Of a stretch of DNA of 64,000 nt, positions 19,155-28,937 are shown piece by piece; position 1 is the stretch's first letter; each line of letters starts with the position of its first letter. The notes under the pieces were generated by a model. That model saw only the letters and a list, made by a program, of their open reading frames with translations. It searched no databases and had not been told where the DNA came from. Origin of the DNA: Clostridia bacterium (GTDB taxonomy: Bacteria > Bacillota > Clostridia > Oscillospirales > CAG-272); assembly GCA_017411805.1 (NCBI GenBank), contig JAFQPI010000062.1, forward strand, positions 1-64,000, in the 5' to 3' direction. A program made the translations under genes and the position numbers.

Positions 19155-19838
19155 TTATTCGTTTCCGAGTGCTTTTCGAAGCTTTTCAAGCGCGGACTTT
19201 TCGATCCTGCTTACGTATGAGCGCGATATTCCCAGAAGAGAAGCGGTTTCTTTTTGAGTTTTTGGCTTTTTTCCTCCGATTCCGTAGCGGAGGAAAATGA
19301 TCTGACGTTCGCGCGGGAGCAGGATCGTTTCGGCATAGGAAAGTGCACGTTCGGCAAGCATTCTCCGGTCAAGATCCTCCGCCATGTTTTCATCTGTGCT
19401 TATTATATCCTCGTATGTGAGAGGATTGCCGTCTTTGTCCGTGTCGATCGCGTCGTTGATAGATACCTCGTTCTGCAGCTTGCGCTGGGAACGGAAATGC
19501 ATCAGAATCTCGTTCTGTATGCATTTTGCCGCGTAGGTCGCAAAGCGTGCGCCGTGAACGGGATCGAAGGAGTCCACCGCTTTGATAAGTCCCAAGGTGC
19601 CGAGAGACACAAGATCCTCCTGGTTCTTTGCCGTGGAATAGTATTTTCGGACGATATGGGAAACGAGTCTGAGATTGTGTACTATAAGCTTTTCGCGCGC
19701 GGCGGCATCTCCCTGCTTGGATCTTATAAATGCATCGTATTCTTCCTTCTTTTCAAGCGGAGGAGGAAAATTGTTCGGAGTCGATATACCGAGCATTACG
19801 TGAAGCAGCCGCGACAAAATCGATAAAAGATTGAACAT
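19155..19838 (-). CDS. sigK: Sporulation sigma factor SigK
   Basis: 227 residues. Typical SigK/SigE start (NFPPPLEKKEEYDAFIRSKQGD), region 2 (HNLRLVSHIVRKYY, LVSLGTLGLIKAVDSFDP, FATYAAKCIQNEILMHFR) and region 4 (PRERQIIFLRYGIGGKKPKTQKETASLLGISRSYVSRIEKSALEKL). SigK drives late mother-cell genes. The hydrophobic N-terminal pro-sequence (MFNLLSILSRLLHVMLG) suggests it is made as an inactive precursor that must be cleaved. The gene is intact and not split by a skin element. SigE is the closest alternative; the FPPPL start favours SigK. Confidence 0.88.
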   Translation of the reverse strand: MFNLLSILSRLLHVMLGISTPNNFPPPLEKKEEYDAFIRSKQGDAAAREKLIVHNLRLVSHIVRKYYSTAKNQEDLVSLGTLGLIKAVDSFDPVHGARFATYAAKCIQNEILMHFRSQRKLQNEVSINDAIDTDKDGNPLTYEDIISTDENMAEDLDRRMLAERALSYAETILLPRERQIIFLRYGIGGKKPKTQKETASLLGISRSYVSRIEKSALEKLRKALGNE

Positions 19839-19978
19839 ATCATACCTCTTTGACAGTAATACTCGATTATATTCATTCTCTTAAACAATTTTGCATGTCC
19901 TCAGAGGGAATCTTTTCCGTAATTATTTGCCTCTTATGAACAGAAGATGCCCTTATATGTAAATTTTGGCGACACCCC

Positions 19979-20008
19979 TTGACAAGTAACGATAAAAGAT
20001 GATAAAAT
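19979..20008 (+). promoter_or_regulatory. Promoter of the SH3-domain secreted protein gene
   Basis: TTGACA (19979-19984), 18-nt spacer, TAAAAT (20003-20008). Confidence 0.6.
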
Positions 20009-20065
20009 AACAATAATAAACAGCTTATCATTTTTTATTGCCTTTATCTTACGGAGGAAAACAAA

Positions 20066-22285
20066 GTGTCCGCGAACAAACGGAATAATATATTGCAAAT
20101 TACAAAAAAGAGATTTTCACGAATCGTGGCTTTCGCGCTTTGTGTTTGTATGCTCATGCCAACGATGATGTTGCCTACGTATGCCGAGGTCGAGATCCCC
20201 ACGGGAGCCGATCTCGTTGACAGGATCGAGTATACTTATGCCTGGGCAAAACGCTATACGGGTTATTCGACCTTCAAGAATTACTGCGCGCATTACGTGA
20301 ACACTCAGCTTCTCCTGCTCGGCATAAATACGCGCTACGTCGGCGGCAACGGAAACGACGAATATGATAATTACAAAAACTTATCGTATACCGGCGGAGG
20401 AAGAAAGATCCACGATTATCCCGCAACGAACGATACCTTCAAGGAAACGCTCGAAAAGATCGCCGCCCAGGGAGACGTCGTTACCGACGTTCTCGTCGGC
20501 TTCCAATGGACAAGCACGACAGCGGGAAAAAAATACGGTCATTCCTTCCTTATACACGGAATAATCGACGGTTACGTTTATTTTTCGGACAGCTTCAATC
20601 TCACTCTCGGAGGCAAATACTACAAGGAAGGCTCCGCGATCAAGTGTACGATAGATCAGCTTGTATCCTATTACGGCAGAAAAAGCGCGTATACTCTCGA
20701 GGGGCTTATATGGTTTGAGGACGAGGAGCTTACCGCAGCCATGGGAGGCGGCGTTGAGGACGAGCCGACTCCGAGCGTTTCAACGAAAGGTATATATGAG
20801 ATAACTTACGAATCCGGCATGCGCCTGCGCAGCGGACCCGGTACAGGCTATTCCTCGCTTGACGTTATGCCGAGAGGCACTCAAATGTACGTCACCGAGA
20901 TCAAAGGGGATTGGGGATACACTACGTATAACGGCAAATCGGGATGGTGCTGTCTGCCTTCATATACCAAGAGGATCGGGGATCTTCCCGAGTTCCTCGT
21001 TGACAAATACGAAGGAAGCAAGTTAATCTCCAGAGTGGCGTACACAAGTTTTTCGGACGCCGTTGCTTCTGCTTCGGATACCGAAAAATATAATTATACC
21101 GTACTTGCACAACGCGACGTTAAACTTTCCTCGGATATAGAGCTTGGCGCGGGAATAACGCTTTCGCTCTACGATTATTCGCTGGATATCGGAAAATACT
21201 CTTTGATCCTCAACGGAGGAATCGTGCGCTCCTCGCTTCCCGTCGAATCGCTGAAAAACAACGGACTTGTCAGCGAAACTGTCAGCGGCGGCGAGTATAT
21301 ATACGCCGCGCATACGGTAGATATGCGATTCTTATCGGTGGGCCTCTTGCTGAAGGATAATATTGCGCTGAAATTTACTGCGCAGGTGGATGATCTATCC
21401 TCGCTTAAGGACGCTGAAGTCGTGATGATCGCGGAGGACGCCGCGGGGAATTACAGCGAATATTCTCCCGATTCCGAGAATGCCGGAATATACGTTTTTA
21501 CAACCGACGGTATTCCGTCAAGAAAGATGGGGGACGCGCTTTCCGTTCAGATTTGTATAAGGTCAAGCTCTTTCGGGGCTGTCGGTGAGCTCAGAAGCAA
21601 CGCGCTCTCCTATTCGCCTGCCGATTATGTCAGGGCGAGCTACGGAAGCGGAGAACTGTTTGATAACCTGCTTTCTTCGATGCTGAATTACGGAAGCGAG
21701 GCACAGGAGTATTTCAAGTATAATTCCTCATTCCCCGTTAATTCCGTTCTTCCTGAAGACAAACGAGGACTCGGGGGCGATAACTCGGTGCTGATCAGGG
21801 CAAATGCCGCTCCCATAGTTAATTGTAATTCTACGATACATATAACTACTGCTCAGCTTGTTTTGCTTGATAACGTCGCGCTTCGTTTGCATGCGGAGGG
21901 AAACGTTGGCGGCTCGGATCTTTCGCTGCTCGTGTGGACCGATGCCGACTACCGCGCGCTCAAGGCGAAGGCAGAGGCTACGGGTAAGGATATATCTTCT
22001 TTGATGGTTAAAGGAAACGAATCCTTTGTTCTTAAGGACGAGGAGGGAACCTTCACTCTTGACGAGATCTCCGCAAAGAAATTCGCAGATACTTATTATT
22101 TCAGACTTTGCCAGACTGACGGAGGCAAGGTAAGCTACGATTACGTAATATCCTATAGCGTAACGGAATATTGTGCATATAAGCTTTCGGACGGGGTGGA
22201 GGAGGATATAGATCCGCTTTGCCGGGCAATAGCTCTTTATTCCGCCGCAGTCAGAGAATACTTCGGTTATAAAGTGAACGGATAA
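20066..22285 (+). CDS. Secreted cysteine-hydrolase-like protein with SH3 domain
   Basis: 739 residues from GTG 20066, fixed by GGAGGA 7 nt upstream. Signal peptide to about residue 36 (LMPTMMLPTYA). Residues about 45-215 resemble an amidase/papain-like domain: FKNYCAHYVNTQLLLLGI gives a candidate Cys, KYGHSFLIHGIIDGYVYFSD a candidate His. An SH3b domain follows (YESGMRLRSGPGTGYSSLDVMPRGTQMYVTEIKGDWGYTTYNGKSGW split in strands). The C-terminal 400 residues contain two related beta-rich units (SVGLLLKDNIALKF and AQLVLLDNVALRLH) of unknown role. It may act on peptidoglycan; catalysis is inferred. Confidence 0.8.
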   Translation: MSANKRNNILQITKKRFSRIVAFALCVCMLMPTMMLPTYAEVEIPTGADLVDRIEYTYAWAKRYTGYSTFKNYCAHYVNTQLLLLGINTRYVGGNGNDEYDNYKNLSYTGGGRKIHDYPATNDTFKETLEKIAAQGDVVTDVLVGFQWTSTTAGKKYGHSFLIHGIIDGYVYFSDSFNLTLGGKYYKEGSAIKCTIDQLVSYYGRKSAYTLEGLIWFEDEELTAAMGGGVEDEPTPSVSTKGIYEITYESGMRLRSGPGTGYSSLDVMPRGTQMYVTEIKGDWGYTTYNGKSGWCCLPSYTKRIGDLPEFLVDKYEGSKLISRVAYTSFSDAVASASDTEKYNYTVLAQRDVKLSSDIELGAGITLSLYDYSLDIGKYSLILNGGIVRSSLPVESLKNNGLVSETVSGGEYIYAAHTVDMRFLSVGLLLKDNIALKFTAQVDDLSSLKDAEVVMIAEDAAGNYSEYSPDSENAGIYVFTTDGIPSRKMGDALSVQICIRSSSFGAVGELRSNALSYSPADYVRASYGSGELFDNLLSSMLNYGSEAQEYFKYNSSFPVNSVLPEDKRGLGGDNSVLIRANAAPIVNCNSTIHITTAQLVLLDNVALRLHAEGNVGGSDLSLLVWTDADYRALKAKAEATGKDISSLMVKGNESFVLKDEEGTFTLDEISAKKFADTYYFRLCQTDGGKVSYDYVISYSVTEYCAYKLSDGVEEDIDPLCRAIALYSAAVREYFGYKVNG

Positions 22286-22291
22286 CAAAAA

Positions 22292-22328
22292 ATCGGGATG
22301 ACTCAATGAATCATCCCGATCGTTTTTT
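22292..22328. terminator. Bidirectional intrinsic terminator
   Basis: ATCGGGATGA/TCATCCCGAT stem with a 9-nt loop, CGTTTTTTAT on the plus side and a T-run on the minus side. Confidence 0.85.
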
Positions 22329-22337
22329 ATAATTGAA

Positions 22338-24182
22338 TTACGAACCGAAGTTGTTGTTGCCGAAGATCTTTGCGAATGCTTTCGGAATATCGGTATTGTC
22401 GATAACGTCCTTGTTGATAAGCTCAGCCGCGCCGTCGCCGAGAGCAAATACGGGAACGTTCTTGTTGGTGTGGTTTGTAGCGTTGTAAATGTAATCGCCG
22501 TTTGGCTTCTTGGAAAGGTTTCCGCAGTCGTGGTCAGCGGTGATAACGAGCATAACGTCGCCGCGAACCATTGTGTAAGCGATGCAGTATGCGATAACGT
22601 CGTTGTAGATCTTAACGCTCTTTGTGGTCTTGGTGAGATCGTTGTTATGCGAGTTCTTATCGATGTAAGCTTCCTCGATCATGATGAAAAAGCCCTTGTC
22701 GCTGTCGGAGATAACAGAGAGTGCCTCGCGAGCGAACTTAGTGAGGTCTGCGCCGTTGTTGGAAGCTGCTCCGTACGTATAATCAACGAGTCCGTTCTTC
22801 TTAAGATTGTCGATCTGGCTCTGAAGTTGAGCGGTAGCGTCACGGTCGGGGTAGTGGCAGAGGTAGCCGGAGGGAGTTGCGCCGGTGATCTTATCTGTGG
22901 TTACTACAGCGGTCTTTGCGCCGAATTCGTGAGCAAGCTCGCGGATGTTCTGCTTTTCCTGCTTCTTGGGGTTAACGCCAACGTAGCCGTTTACGGTCTT
23001 GTAACCGCTCGAGAGAGCAGTTGCGGAAGCGGCGGAGTCAGTGTATGCCTTGCCTGAATGGATAACGGAATAGGAAGCTGTAGTGCATTCTGCCTTGTAG
23101 GGAAGGGTATCTGCAACAAACTCGGGAATGACGCCTGTGTCGATCGCTGCTGCGAAGTGAACTGCGCTCATACCGTCACCGATCATCATGATGCCCGAGG
23201 TTGCCTTCTTGAAGGTGAACTCAGCTGCAGCGGGAGCGGTGGGAAGATTGGTTACGTCAACGTCCTTGCCGTCAAGTCCGAAGTAGGTGTTGATGAGAGT
23301 GCTTGCGGCTGCGCCTACCATGCGGTAATCGCCCTGCATTACTACCTTACCCTCGGAGATAGAGAGGGAGTACTGATCTGCGGAGAGGCTAATGCCGATA
23401 TTGGAAGCCGAGCGGTTGGTGTCGCCGACGAGAAGCTCATATGCGGTCTCAGCCTTACTGTCGTCGATGACCTCAAGCTTATAGCCTGCGTTATTGAAGA
23501 TGTAATCGGAGATAACTTCTGCGGTGTAGTAGGTGATGAGATCGCATTTCTTGGGACGGACGATCTTGTACTCTCTGAGGGAAACGCCGTTGATCGAGAT
23601 ATTGCCCATGGGGTAATTAAACGCTACAACGTCAAGCATATGCTCGGTAAGAGAGATCTTCTTGTTTGCTGCGTCGATATAATTCTCGATAAAGTAGTCA
23701 ACAGCCTTTGCGCAAGCATCATCGGTTCCGCCGGTGATAATGATACGGTCGTTTTCAAACGCGATCGCATAATCCTTTGCTTTGATCGAAGCGATAATGT
23801 TCTGAGCCTCGGTGCGGTTTGTCTTACCTACGAGGATCTCCTTTGCTGTTTCGGGCAGTCCTTCGGACTTGTTGTACCAGTCGTCGAGAAGCTGGACGTC
23901 AACGCCGAGCTCGGATTTGATAGATTCGCGGAGCTTCTTGGCAGCCTGAATGCTTGCTTCAATGCTTTCATTCTTGACGTTTTCGGGTCTGCGTATAACG
24001 TATTCCGCGAGAAGTTCGGCAGTCAGCTCAATGGGAGCCGCTTCGGGCTGGGTCACATCGCCGCTTGTACCGTCTTGATTATTTGAGTCTGCGGTGGAAT
24101 CGGTGCTGCCGGCGGGCTGGCAGCCGACGAGCGCGAAAATTGTGATGAGCGCCAAAAGAAGCGCTGTGATTCTTTTTAACAT
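22338..24182 (-). CDS. Alkaline phosphatase lipoprotein
   Basis: 614 residues. Lipobox LVGC at about residue 21, then an acidic linker. Two alpha/beta domains follow (EILVGKTNRTEAQNI ... DRIIITGGTDDACAKAV; then LLVGDTNRSASNIG), related to the N-terminal domain of the lipoprotein at 17100. The C-terminal half is alkaline phosphatase: MMIGDGMS (metal Asp), TDSAASATAL (nucleophile Ser), EEAYIDKNSHNND, ITADHDCG and a final metal-site segment NHTNKNVPVFALG. It should hydrolyse phosphomonoesters outside the cell. GGAGGTG 7 nt upstream fixes the start. Confidence 0.92.
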   Translation of the reverse strand: MLKRITALLLALITIFALVGCQPAGSTDSTADSNNQDGTSGDVTQPEAAPIELTAELLAEYVIRRPENVKNESIEASIQAAKKLRESIKSELGVDVQLLDDWYNKSEGLPETAKEILVGKTNRTEAQNIIASIKAKDYAIAFENDRIIITGGTDDACAKAVDYFIENYIDAANKKISLTEHMLDVVAFNYPMGNISINGVSLREYKIVRPKKCDLITYYTAEVISDYIFNNAGYKLEVIDDSKAETAYELLVGDTNRSASNIGISLSADQYSLSISEGKVVMQGDYRMVGAAASTLINTYFGLDGKDVDVTNLPTAPAAAEFTFKKATSGIMMIGDGMSAVHFAAAIDTGVIPEFVADTLPYKAECTTASYSVIHSGKAYTDSAASATALSSGYKTVNGYVGVNPKKQEKQNIRELAHEFGAKTAVVTTDKITGATPSGYLCHYPDRDATAQLQSQIDNLKKNGLVDYTYGAASNNGADLTKFAREALSVISDSDKGFFIMIEEAYIDKNSHNNDLTKTTKSVKIYNDVIAYCIAYTMVRGDVMLVITADHDCGNLSKKPNGDYIYNATNHTNKNVPVFALGDGAAELINKDVIDNTDIPKAFAKIFGNNNFGS

Positions 24183-24343
24183 TTTGCACCTCCAAAATGA
24201 GTCGATTAAAGATAAAATAATTATACATCAATCTGAATCAAAAAATGTGAACAAAAAGTAAAGAATGGATTTTTTGTTCAAAAAAATGAATTGCAGCTTC
24301 ATATTTTTTTATGCAATTGGATAAATTTAGCAAGCTGTCCAAG

Positions 24344-24377
24344 TTCGACCTTTTTTTCGCAATTTATATGTTATTAT
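24344..24377 (+). promoter_or_regulatory. Candidate Spo0A-controlled promoter of spoIIE
   Basis: TTCGACC (24344-24350) is a 6/7 match to the 0A box read on the opposite strand (TTCGACA) and lies 21 nt before TATTAT (24372-24377), the arrangement of Spo0A-activated sigma-A promoters. No TTGACA-like -35 is present. Confidence 0.45.
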
Positions 24378-24407
24378 TTTTTCAGTAACCGAAAAGGATG
24401 TGAAAAA

Positions 24408-26819
24408 ATGAAAAGCAGGCGTATACCCCGCGATAAAAAGGGAGTGCTTGTAAGATCTTTTGAAAGTATTGGCATTGCGGCAGAAAAAATTGCGAAAAAA
24501 GCCGCGGTTTTGAAAAGAGGATATAGTCCGCGAGCACTCTGCATAAATCTTGCTCTCGGCGGGGCGGGATTCTTGCTGTCGGGGGCAGAGATTTATTTTT
24601 CTGCCGCGCCTCTGGGGATAGCATGGCTTTGTGCCAGCCCGGCAGGGATGCCTTATATAATAACAGGCGTGCTTCTTTCCGCTTTGACGCGCGGAGACGA
24701 AGCACTTGTGTTTTCTTTGAGTGCGCTTTTTGCCTTGGGACTGCGCGTTCTTGTCAGATGCGCGATAGAGCCTCCGAAGAACGAACGCATATCGGAGGCT
24801 CTATTTGGCGAAAGCGCGTATCTTCGCATGGCAACAGCCGCAGTTGCGGCGTTTGCTATAGGATTTTACAGAGCATTCGTAGGCGGTTTTTATCTATACG
24901 ATCTCGGCGGTTGTATTACGTCAACCGTAGTTGCACCCGTGGCGACCGCACTTTATATGCCGCTGTTTGAAGGAAATCGGGAGCAGCTTCCCGAGGCCGA
25001 TTCGGCTCCGGGAAAGCTTTTGCGCGAAGCCGCGTATTTCATTCTGCTGTTTTCTCTGACCGTGGCGGCAGCGGGATTCGAATTTACCGGTCTCTCCCCG
25101 GTACACATTGCGATTACAGCCTCGATCCTGTACACGGTTCGCACTCGCGGAGCAGCAAGAGGCATTGCCGCCGGAGCACTTTGCGGTATAGTTGCGGGAT
25201 TTGACTATGCTTTGCTGTATGCTCTCGGTGCGGCGGGAGCCGCACTTTTTATGAATCTTTCCATTCTTGCAGCGGCAACCTCGATACCGATAAGCGGAGC
25301 TTTGCGTTCACTGTTTTATTCTGATGCGGACGGATTTATAACGCTCTTTCCCTCGCAGGTTGCGGGGCTCGCTGTTTTTTGCTTGATATCTCTGTTCGGA
25401 GAAAGACTTGAGTTTTCAGCCGAAAACGCCGCCGAGGCAGAGTCCGCTCCGGCAAAACCCGCAGGAAGCAGAGAAAGGATGCGTGAGCTTTCCGAGGCGT
25501 TTGCAAAACTTGCCGACAGCTTTTCCGAGCTTGCGAGGACGCGCCGACGACCGACGGAGGGTGAACTCCGCGCGGCTTGCGACAGCGTTTGCGATAAGGT
25601 TTGTTTCAAATGTCCGAACAGAAATCTGTGCTGGAATCTCGAATACGCATCAACGCTTGATATAATATCCAAGGTTTGCTCAGCGGTATTGAGTAAGGGC
25701 TACGTTGAAACTTCTGACCTTCCCGAATATATGCAAAAACGCTGTCCTTTCCTTGACGAAATAACCGACGGTGTTAATACCGCAGCCACCGAGCTTATCC
25801 GTGAATGCCTTGAGGACGGCAGATTGTCTGGGTTTTCCGCAGACTACCGTGCCGTTTCCGCCGCGCTCGCCGAGGCTGTCTCGGAGGATCAGAATGAGAA
25901 TACCGAGGATATGGAGCGCACGGAACGCGTAAAAAGAATACTTCGCGACGCGAGCATAAGATTCTCTTCTCTCAGTGTGGTTGGAAAGAGAAGGACGGTT
26001 ATCAGGGCGGAAAATGTAAATCTCGCGCGTTCAACGCTGAAGGCGGCGGAGTTGAGAAAGAGCCTCGAGAAGGCAGTGGGCTGTCTGCTCGGACCTCCCA
26101 TGCTCTTTCCTTCGGGCGGGGGTACCTGCCTTGAGTTTGTTACAAGACGCCGTTTTTCCGTTAACTTCGGCGCGGCGCGTTCAGCCGCCGAGAAGGGAGA
26201 CCCATGCGGCGACAATATTTGTCGGATTGATAACAGCGAGGACTATTTTTACGCCGTTATCTGTGACGGAATGGGTCAGGGAAGCCGCGCGGCGTTTGCC
26301 TCGGGCGTTTCGATAGGATTTCTCAAACAGATGCTCGAAGCGAAAATGAGCGTTGAGACCTCACTCTCTGTGCTCAACGCATGGCTTCGCGCCGATCGCG
26401 AGGAATGCTCGGTCAGTATAGATATTCTGAAGATAGATCTTCTTACCGGCAAAGCCGCGATCTACAAGAGCGGCGCGGCGGCAAGCTATCTGCGCCGCGG
26501 TAGAGAGATCTTTCCGATAGAATCCGAAGGCTTCCCCGTCGGGATACTGAAGCAGATCGCCGCGATAAGAACCGATATCGACCTCTGTGCCGGCGACGTA
26601 ATTATGATGGGCTCGGATGGAATCGATCCCGAATGCAGGATCGCGCGCGGAGCTGAGGTCTGGCTTCTTGATCTGCTCGAGACTGTTGACTCGGAAAAAC
26701 CCGAATCAACGACTCAAGCCGCCAAGCGTACCGTCAGCGCAGCAAGGCAGGCGGGCAGCGGCGACGATATCGGCGCGCTTTACGTTTCGGTCTCAGCCGA
26801 GCCCTTTGAAACGGAATAA
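24408..26819 (+). CDS. spoIIE: Stage II sporulation protein E (PP2C-type phosphatase)
   Basis: 803 residues from ATG 24408 (AAGGATGTG upstream); the longer in-frame version overlaps the promoter. The N-terminal third is hydrophobic with about ten helices (from LCINLALGGAGFLLSGAEIYF). A central region has a Cys cluster (CDKVCFKCPNRNLCWN). The C-terminal PP2C domain includes FYAVICDGMGQGSRAAFASG, the metal-binding Asp segment, and VIMMGSDGIDPE. SpoIIE dephosphorylates SpoIIAA to release sigma-F in the forespore and sits at the polar septum. Single gene with a possible Spo0A box upstream. Confidence 0.94.
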   Translation: MKSRRIPRDKKGVLVRSFESIGIAAEKIAKKAAVLKRGYSPRALCINLALGGAGFLLSGAEIYFSAAPLGIAWLCASPAGMPYIITGVLLSALTRGDEALVFSLSALFALGLRVLVRCAIEPPKNERISEALFGESAYLRMATAAVAAFAIGFYRAFVGGFYLYDLGGCITSTVVAPVATALYMPLFEGNREQLPEADSAPGKLLREAAYFILLFSLTVAAAGFEFTGLSPVHIAITASILYTVRTRGAARGIAAGALCGIVAGFDYALLYALGAAGAALFMNLSILAAATSIPISGALRSLFYSDADGFITLFPSQVAGLAVFCLISLFGERLEFSAENAAEAESAPAKPAGSRERMRELSEAFAKLADSFSELARTRRRPTEGELRAACDSVCDKVCFKCPNRNLCWNLEYASTLDIISKVCSAVLSKGYVETSDLPEYMQKRCPFLDEITDGVNTAATELIRECLEDGRLSGFSADYRAVSAALAEAVSEDQNENTEDMERTERVKRILRDASIRFSSLSVVGKRRTVIRAENVNLARSTLKAAELRKSLEKAVGCLLGPPMLFPSGGGTCLEFVTRRRFSVNFGAARSAAEKGDPCGDNICRIDNSEDYFYAVICDGMGQGSRAAFASGVSIGFLKQMLEAKMSVETSLSVLNAWLRADREECSVSIDILKIDLLTGKAAIYKSGAAASYLRRGREIFPIESEGFPVGILKQIAAIRTDIDLCAGDVIMMGSDGIDPECRIARGAEVWLLDLLETVDSEKPESTTQAAKRTVSAARQAGSGDDIGALYVSVSAEPFETE

Positions 26820-26834
26820 ATTTTTTTCGATTTA

Positions 26835-26863
26835 TTGACAATTATCTCCGAAAATGATATAAT
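26835..26863 (+). promoter_or_regulatory. Consensus promoter of the isomerase/beta-helix operon
   Basis: TTGACA (26835-26840), 17-nt spacer, TATAAT (26858-26863). Confidence 0.85.
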
Positions 26864-26901
26864 GATGTAAATACATTATTTATTCTCAAAGGAGAAAGAT
26901 C

Positions 26902-27798
26902 ATGATCATTTCAACCGACAACAGCGTCATGCGTTATGCTTACGGCGACAAGGAGTCCATCAGAATGTGTAAGGAGGCGGGTTTCGACGGAATCGACTAC
27001 TCACTCTTCAAGATGCAGCCCGATAACGATATCCTCAATCTTCCCGACGAGGAGCGCAAGGCTCTGGCTTACGATCTGCGCAACTACGCGGAAAAGATCG
27101 GCATCTGCTTCCCGCAGGCTCACTCGGATTTCGAGACACGCTACGGAGAAATCGGCAATTCGGTTCATTACAATAATCTCCTGCGCAGCCTTGAGTTCGC
27201 ATCATGGATGGGCATCCCCCAGATCGTCGTACATACCGTAAAGTACGGTATTCCCGAGGACGAGAGCTTTGACGTTTATGAATACAACCGTCCCTTCTTC
27301 TCGGATCTCATTCCAATTGCCGAGAAGCTGAACCTCAAGATCGGTATGGAAAATCTTTTCATAAAGAAGAAAAACGGCGACTTCAACTATATCGGCGTAC
27401 TCGGAACCGCAGATGAGATGAACGCTTACCGCGATTCCTTCAATTCCGACGTTTTCGTGACTTGCTGTGACATCGGACACGCCGCAGTCGTCGGCGTTGA
27501 TCCCGCAGAATTCATCCGCGGAATGTCGAAGGACAAGCTGACCATGCTCCACGTTCAGGACACCGATTTCAAGGGTGACCGCCATTGGCTCCCTTACGTC
27601 GGGAAGCACGATTGGAACTCGGTCACATCCGCTCTCGCAGAGATCGGATACGAGGGCAATATGAACCTCGAGGTGCTCCATTTCTACGACAGATTCCCCA
27701 CAAAGGAACTTATGCAGTCGGCGCTCGGACACGCCGCAAAGGTAGCCCGCCACCTTGCAGACGAGGTCGAGGCGAAGAAAGCGGCTCTCGCAAAGTAA
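26902..27798 (+). CDS. Sugar phosphate isomerase/epimerase (TIM barrel)
   Basis: 298 residues of the xylose-isomerase-like (AP endonuclease 2) barrel family. Segments: CKEAGFDGIDYSLF, FPQAHSDFETRY, IVVHTVKYG, LKIGMENLF (metal Glu), CCDIGHAAVVG (Asp and His), MLHVQDTD and NMNLEVLHFYDRF (last metal Glu). These carry the usual Glu-Asp-His-Glu metal site. It should isomerise or epimerise a sugar or sugar acid in the cytoplasm; substrate unknown. AAAGGAGA upstream. The next gene starts 4 nt after its stop, so both are co-translated and probably serve one pathway. Confidence 0.88.
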   Translation: MIISTDNSVMRYAYGDKESIRMCKEAGFDGIDYSLFKMQPDNDILNLPDEERKALAYDLRNYAEKIGICFPQAHSDFETRYGEIGNSVHYNNLLRSLEFASWMGIPQIVVHTVKYGIPEDESFDVYEYNRPFFSDLIPIAEKLNLKIGMENLFIKKKNGDFNYIGVLGTADEMNAYRDSFNSDVFVTCCDIGHAAVVGVDPAEFIRGMSKDKLTMLHVQDTDFKGDRHWLPYVGKHDWNSVTSALAEIGYEGNMNLEVLHFYDRFPTKELMQSALGHAAKVARHLADEVEAKKAALAK

Positions 27799-27802
27799 AG
27801 AT

Positions 27803-28933
27803 ATGATCTACGGAGACGGCGAGCATAACGATACCCTTGAAATACAGCAGTTGCTTGACGCGCGCGGTATTGTCACGATCGACAAGCCGGGTACCTATCT
27901 TATCAGCAAGCCTCTGATTATTCACTCGAATACACGCTTCGTTTTATCCCCCGGAGCAAGACTTCTTGCCGCCCCGCTTTCACGTTGTGCTCTTATTGAG
28001 AACGAGCATTTCGCGGGCGGAGGCAGAGATGAGAACGTCGAGATCTTCGGCGGTATCTGGGACGGCAATTGCGATGCGATGGGGCTTGACGGCGAATACG
28101 AAGCCCGCCACCGCCTTGACGATCCCTACAGCCCCGAGCTATTCAAGGGAAAGCTTATGCGGTTTGCGCATATCGACCGCATAAAGCTTGAGGGACTCAC
28201 GGTAAAGGATCCCGTCAGCTATGGCGTACAGATCGGCGACGTCCGCGGATTTGTAACACGAGATCTGTTCTTTGACTACAATTGGCATTTCGGCACTACC
28301 GACGGCGTGCATATCAACGGTCCCGCACGCGACGGAGTTATCGAAAACCTTTGCGGCACAACGAACGACGATATGGTCTCGCTCACCACGTACGACGAGC
28401 CGCATGCTGAGGTTTCTCTCGGCAACATCGAGAACGTGTACATTCACAATATCACCGCTGCCAACGGATTTTCGGGAGTCAGATTACTCTCGGGCGAAGG
28501 ATATAAGCTTTGTAACGTCCGCGTTGACGGTGTTTACGGCGATTACCGCCATAATGCCATCGTCATCTCAAATCACAATAAACGTCCGGGCGAGGTATGG
28601 TTTGACAACGTCACGCTTGAAAATTTCGGAGCGCGCAAAAGCTATACTCCTCTCGGAGAGGGATGCTTTCGTATGTGGGAAAAGAACGTCGACTTGCGCG
28701 CGATCATCGAGTTTGAGTGCGGCGCGCGTTGCGGAAACGTCGTTCTGCGCAATATCCATCGCCGCGAGGAACAAGCAACCGCAGCGCCTCTTTTGAAGAT
28801 CAGCGCGGATACCGTTATTGACCGCCTCGTGCTTGACAACGTAAGCCAAAGCGCCGCAGACGGAGTGACTCTTGCCGCGATTGAGATATACGGAGACGTG
28901 AAGGAACTCGTCAAACGCGACGAGACAGAATAA
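27803..28933 (+). CDS. Right-handed beta-helix protein (polygalacturonase-like, GH28 type)
   Basis: 376 residues from ATG 27803; the longer frame runs into the previous gene. DGEHNDTLEIQQLLDARG at the N-terminus is the pectate-lyase superfamily signature; then NVEIFGGIWDGN, HFGTTDGVHINGPARDGVIENL, and TTNDDMVSLTTYD, matching the GH28 pattern with candidate catalytic Asp residues (TDGVH; NDDMV). No signal peptide, so it would act on imported oligosaccharides. It follows the isomerase by 4 nt. Pectin-type substrate is a guess from the family; other beta-helix enzymes are possible. Confidence 0.82.
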   Translation: MIYGDGEHNDTLEIQQLLDARGIVTIDKPGTYLISKPLIIHSNTRFVLSPGARLLAAPLSRCALIENEHFAGGGRDENVEIFGGIWDGNCDAMGLDGEYEARHRLDDPYSPELFKGKLMRFAHIDRIKLEGLTVKDPVSYGVQIGDVRGFVTRDLFFDYNWHFGTTDGVHINGPARDGVIENLCGTTNDDMVSLTTYDEPHAEVSLGNIENVYIHNITAANGFSGVRLLSGEGYKLCNVRVDGVYGDYRHNAIVISNHNKRPGEVWFDNVTLENFGARKSYTPLGEGCFRMWEKNVDLRAIIEFECGARCGNVVLRNIHRREEQATAAPLLKISADTVIDRLVLDNVSQSAADGVTLAAIEIYGDVKELVKRDETE

Positions 28934-28937
28934 AACA

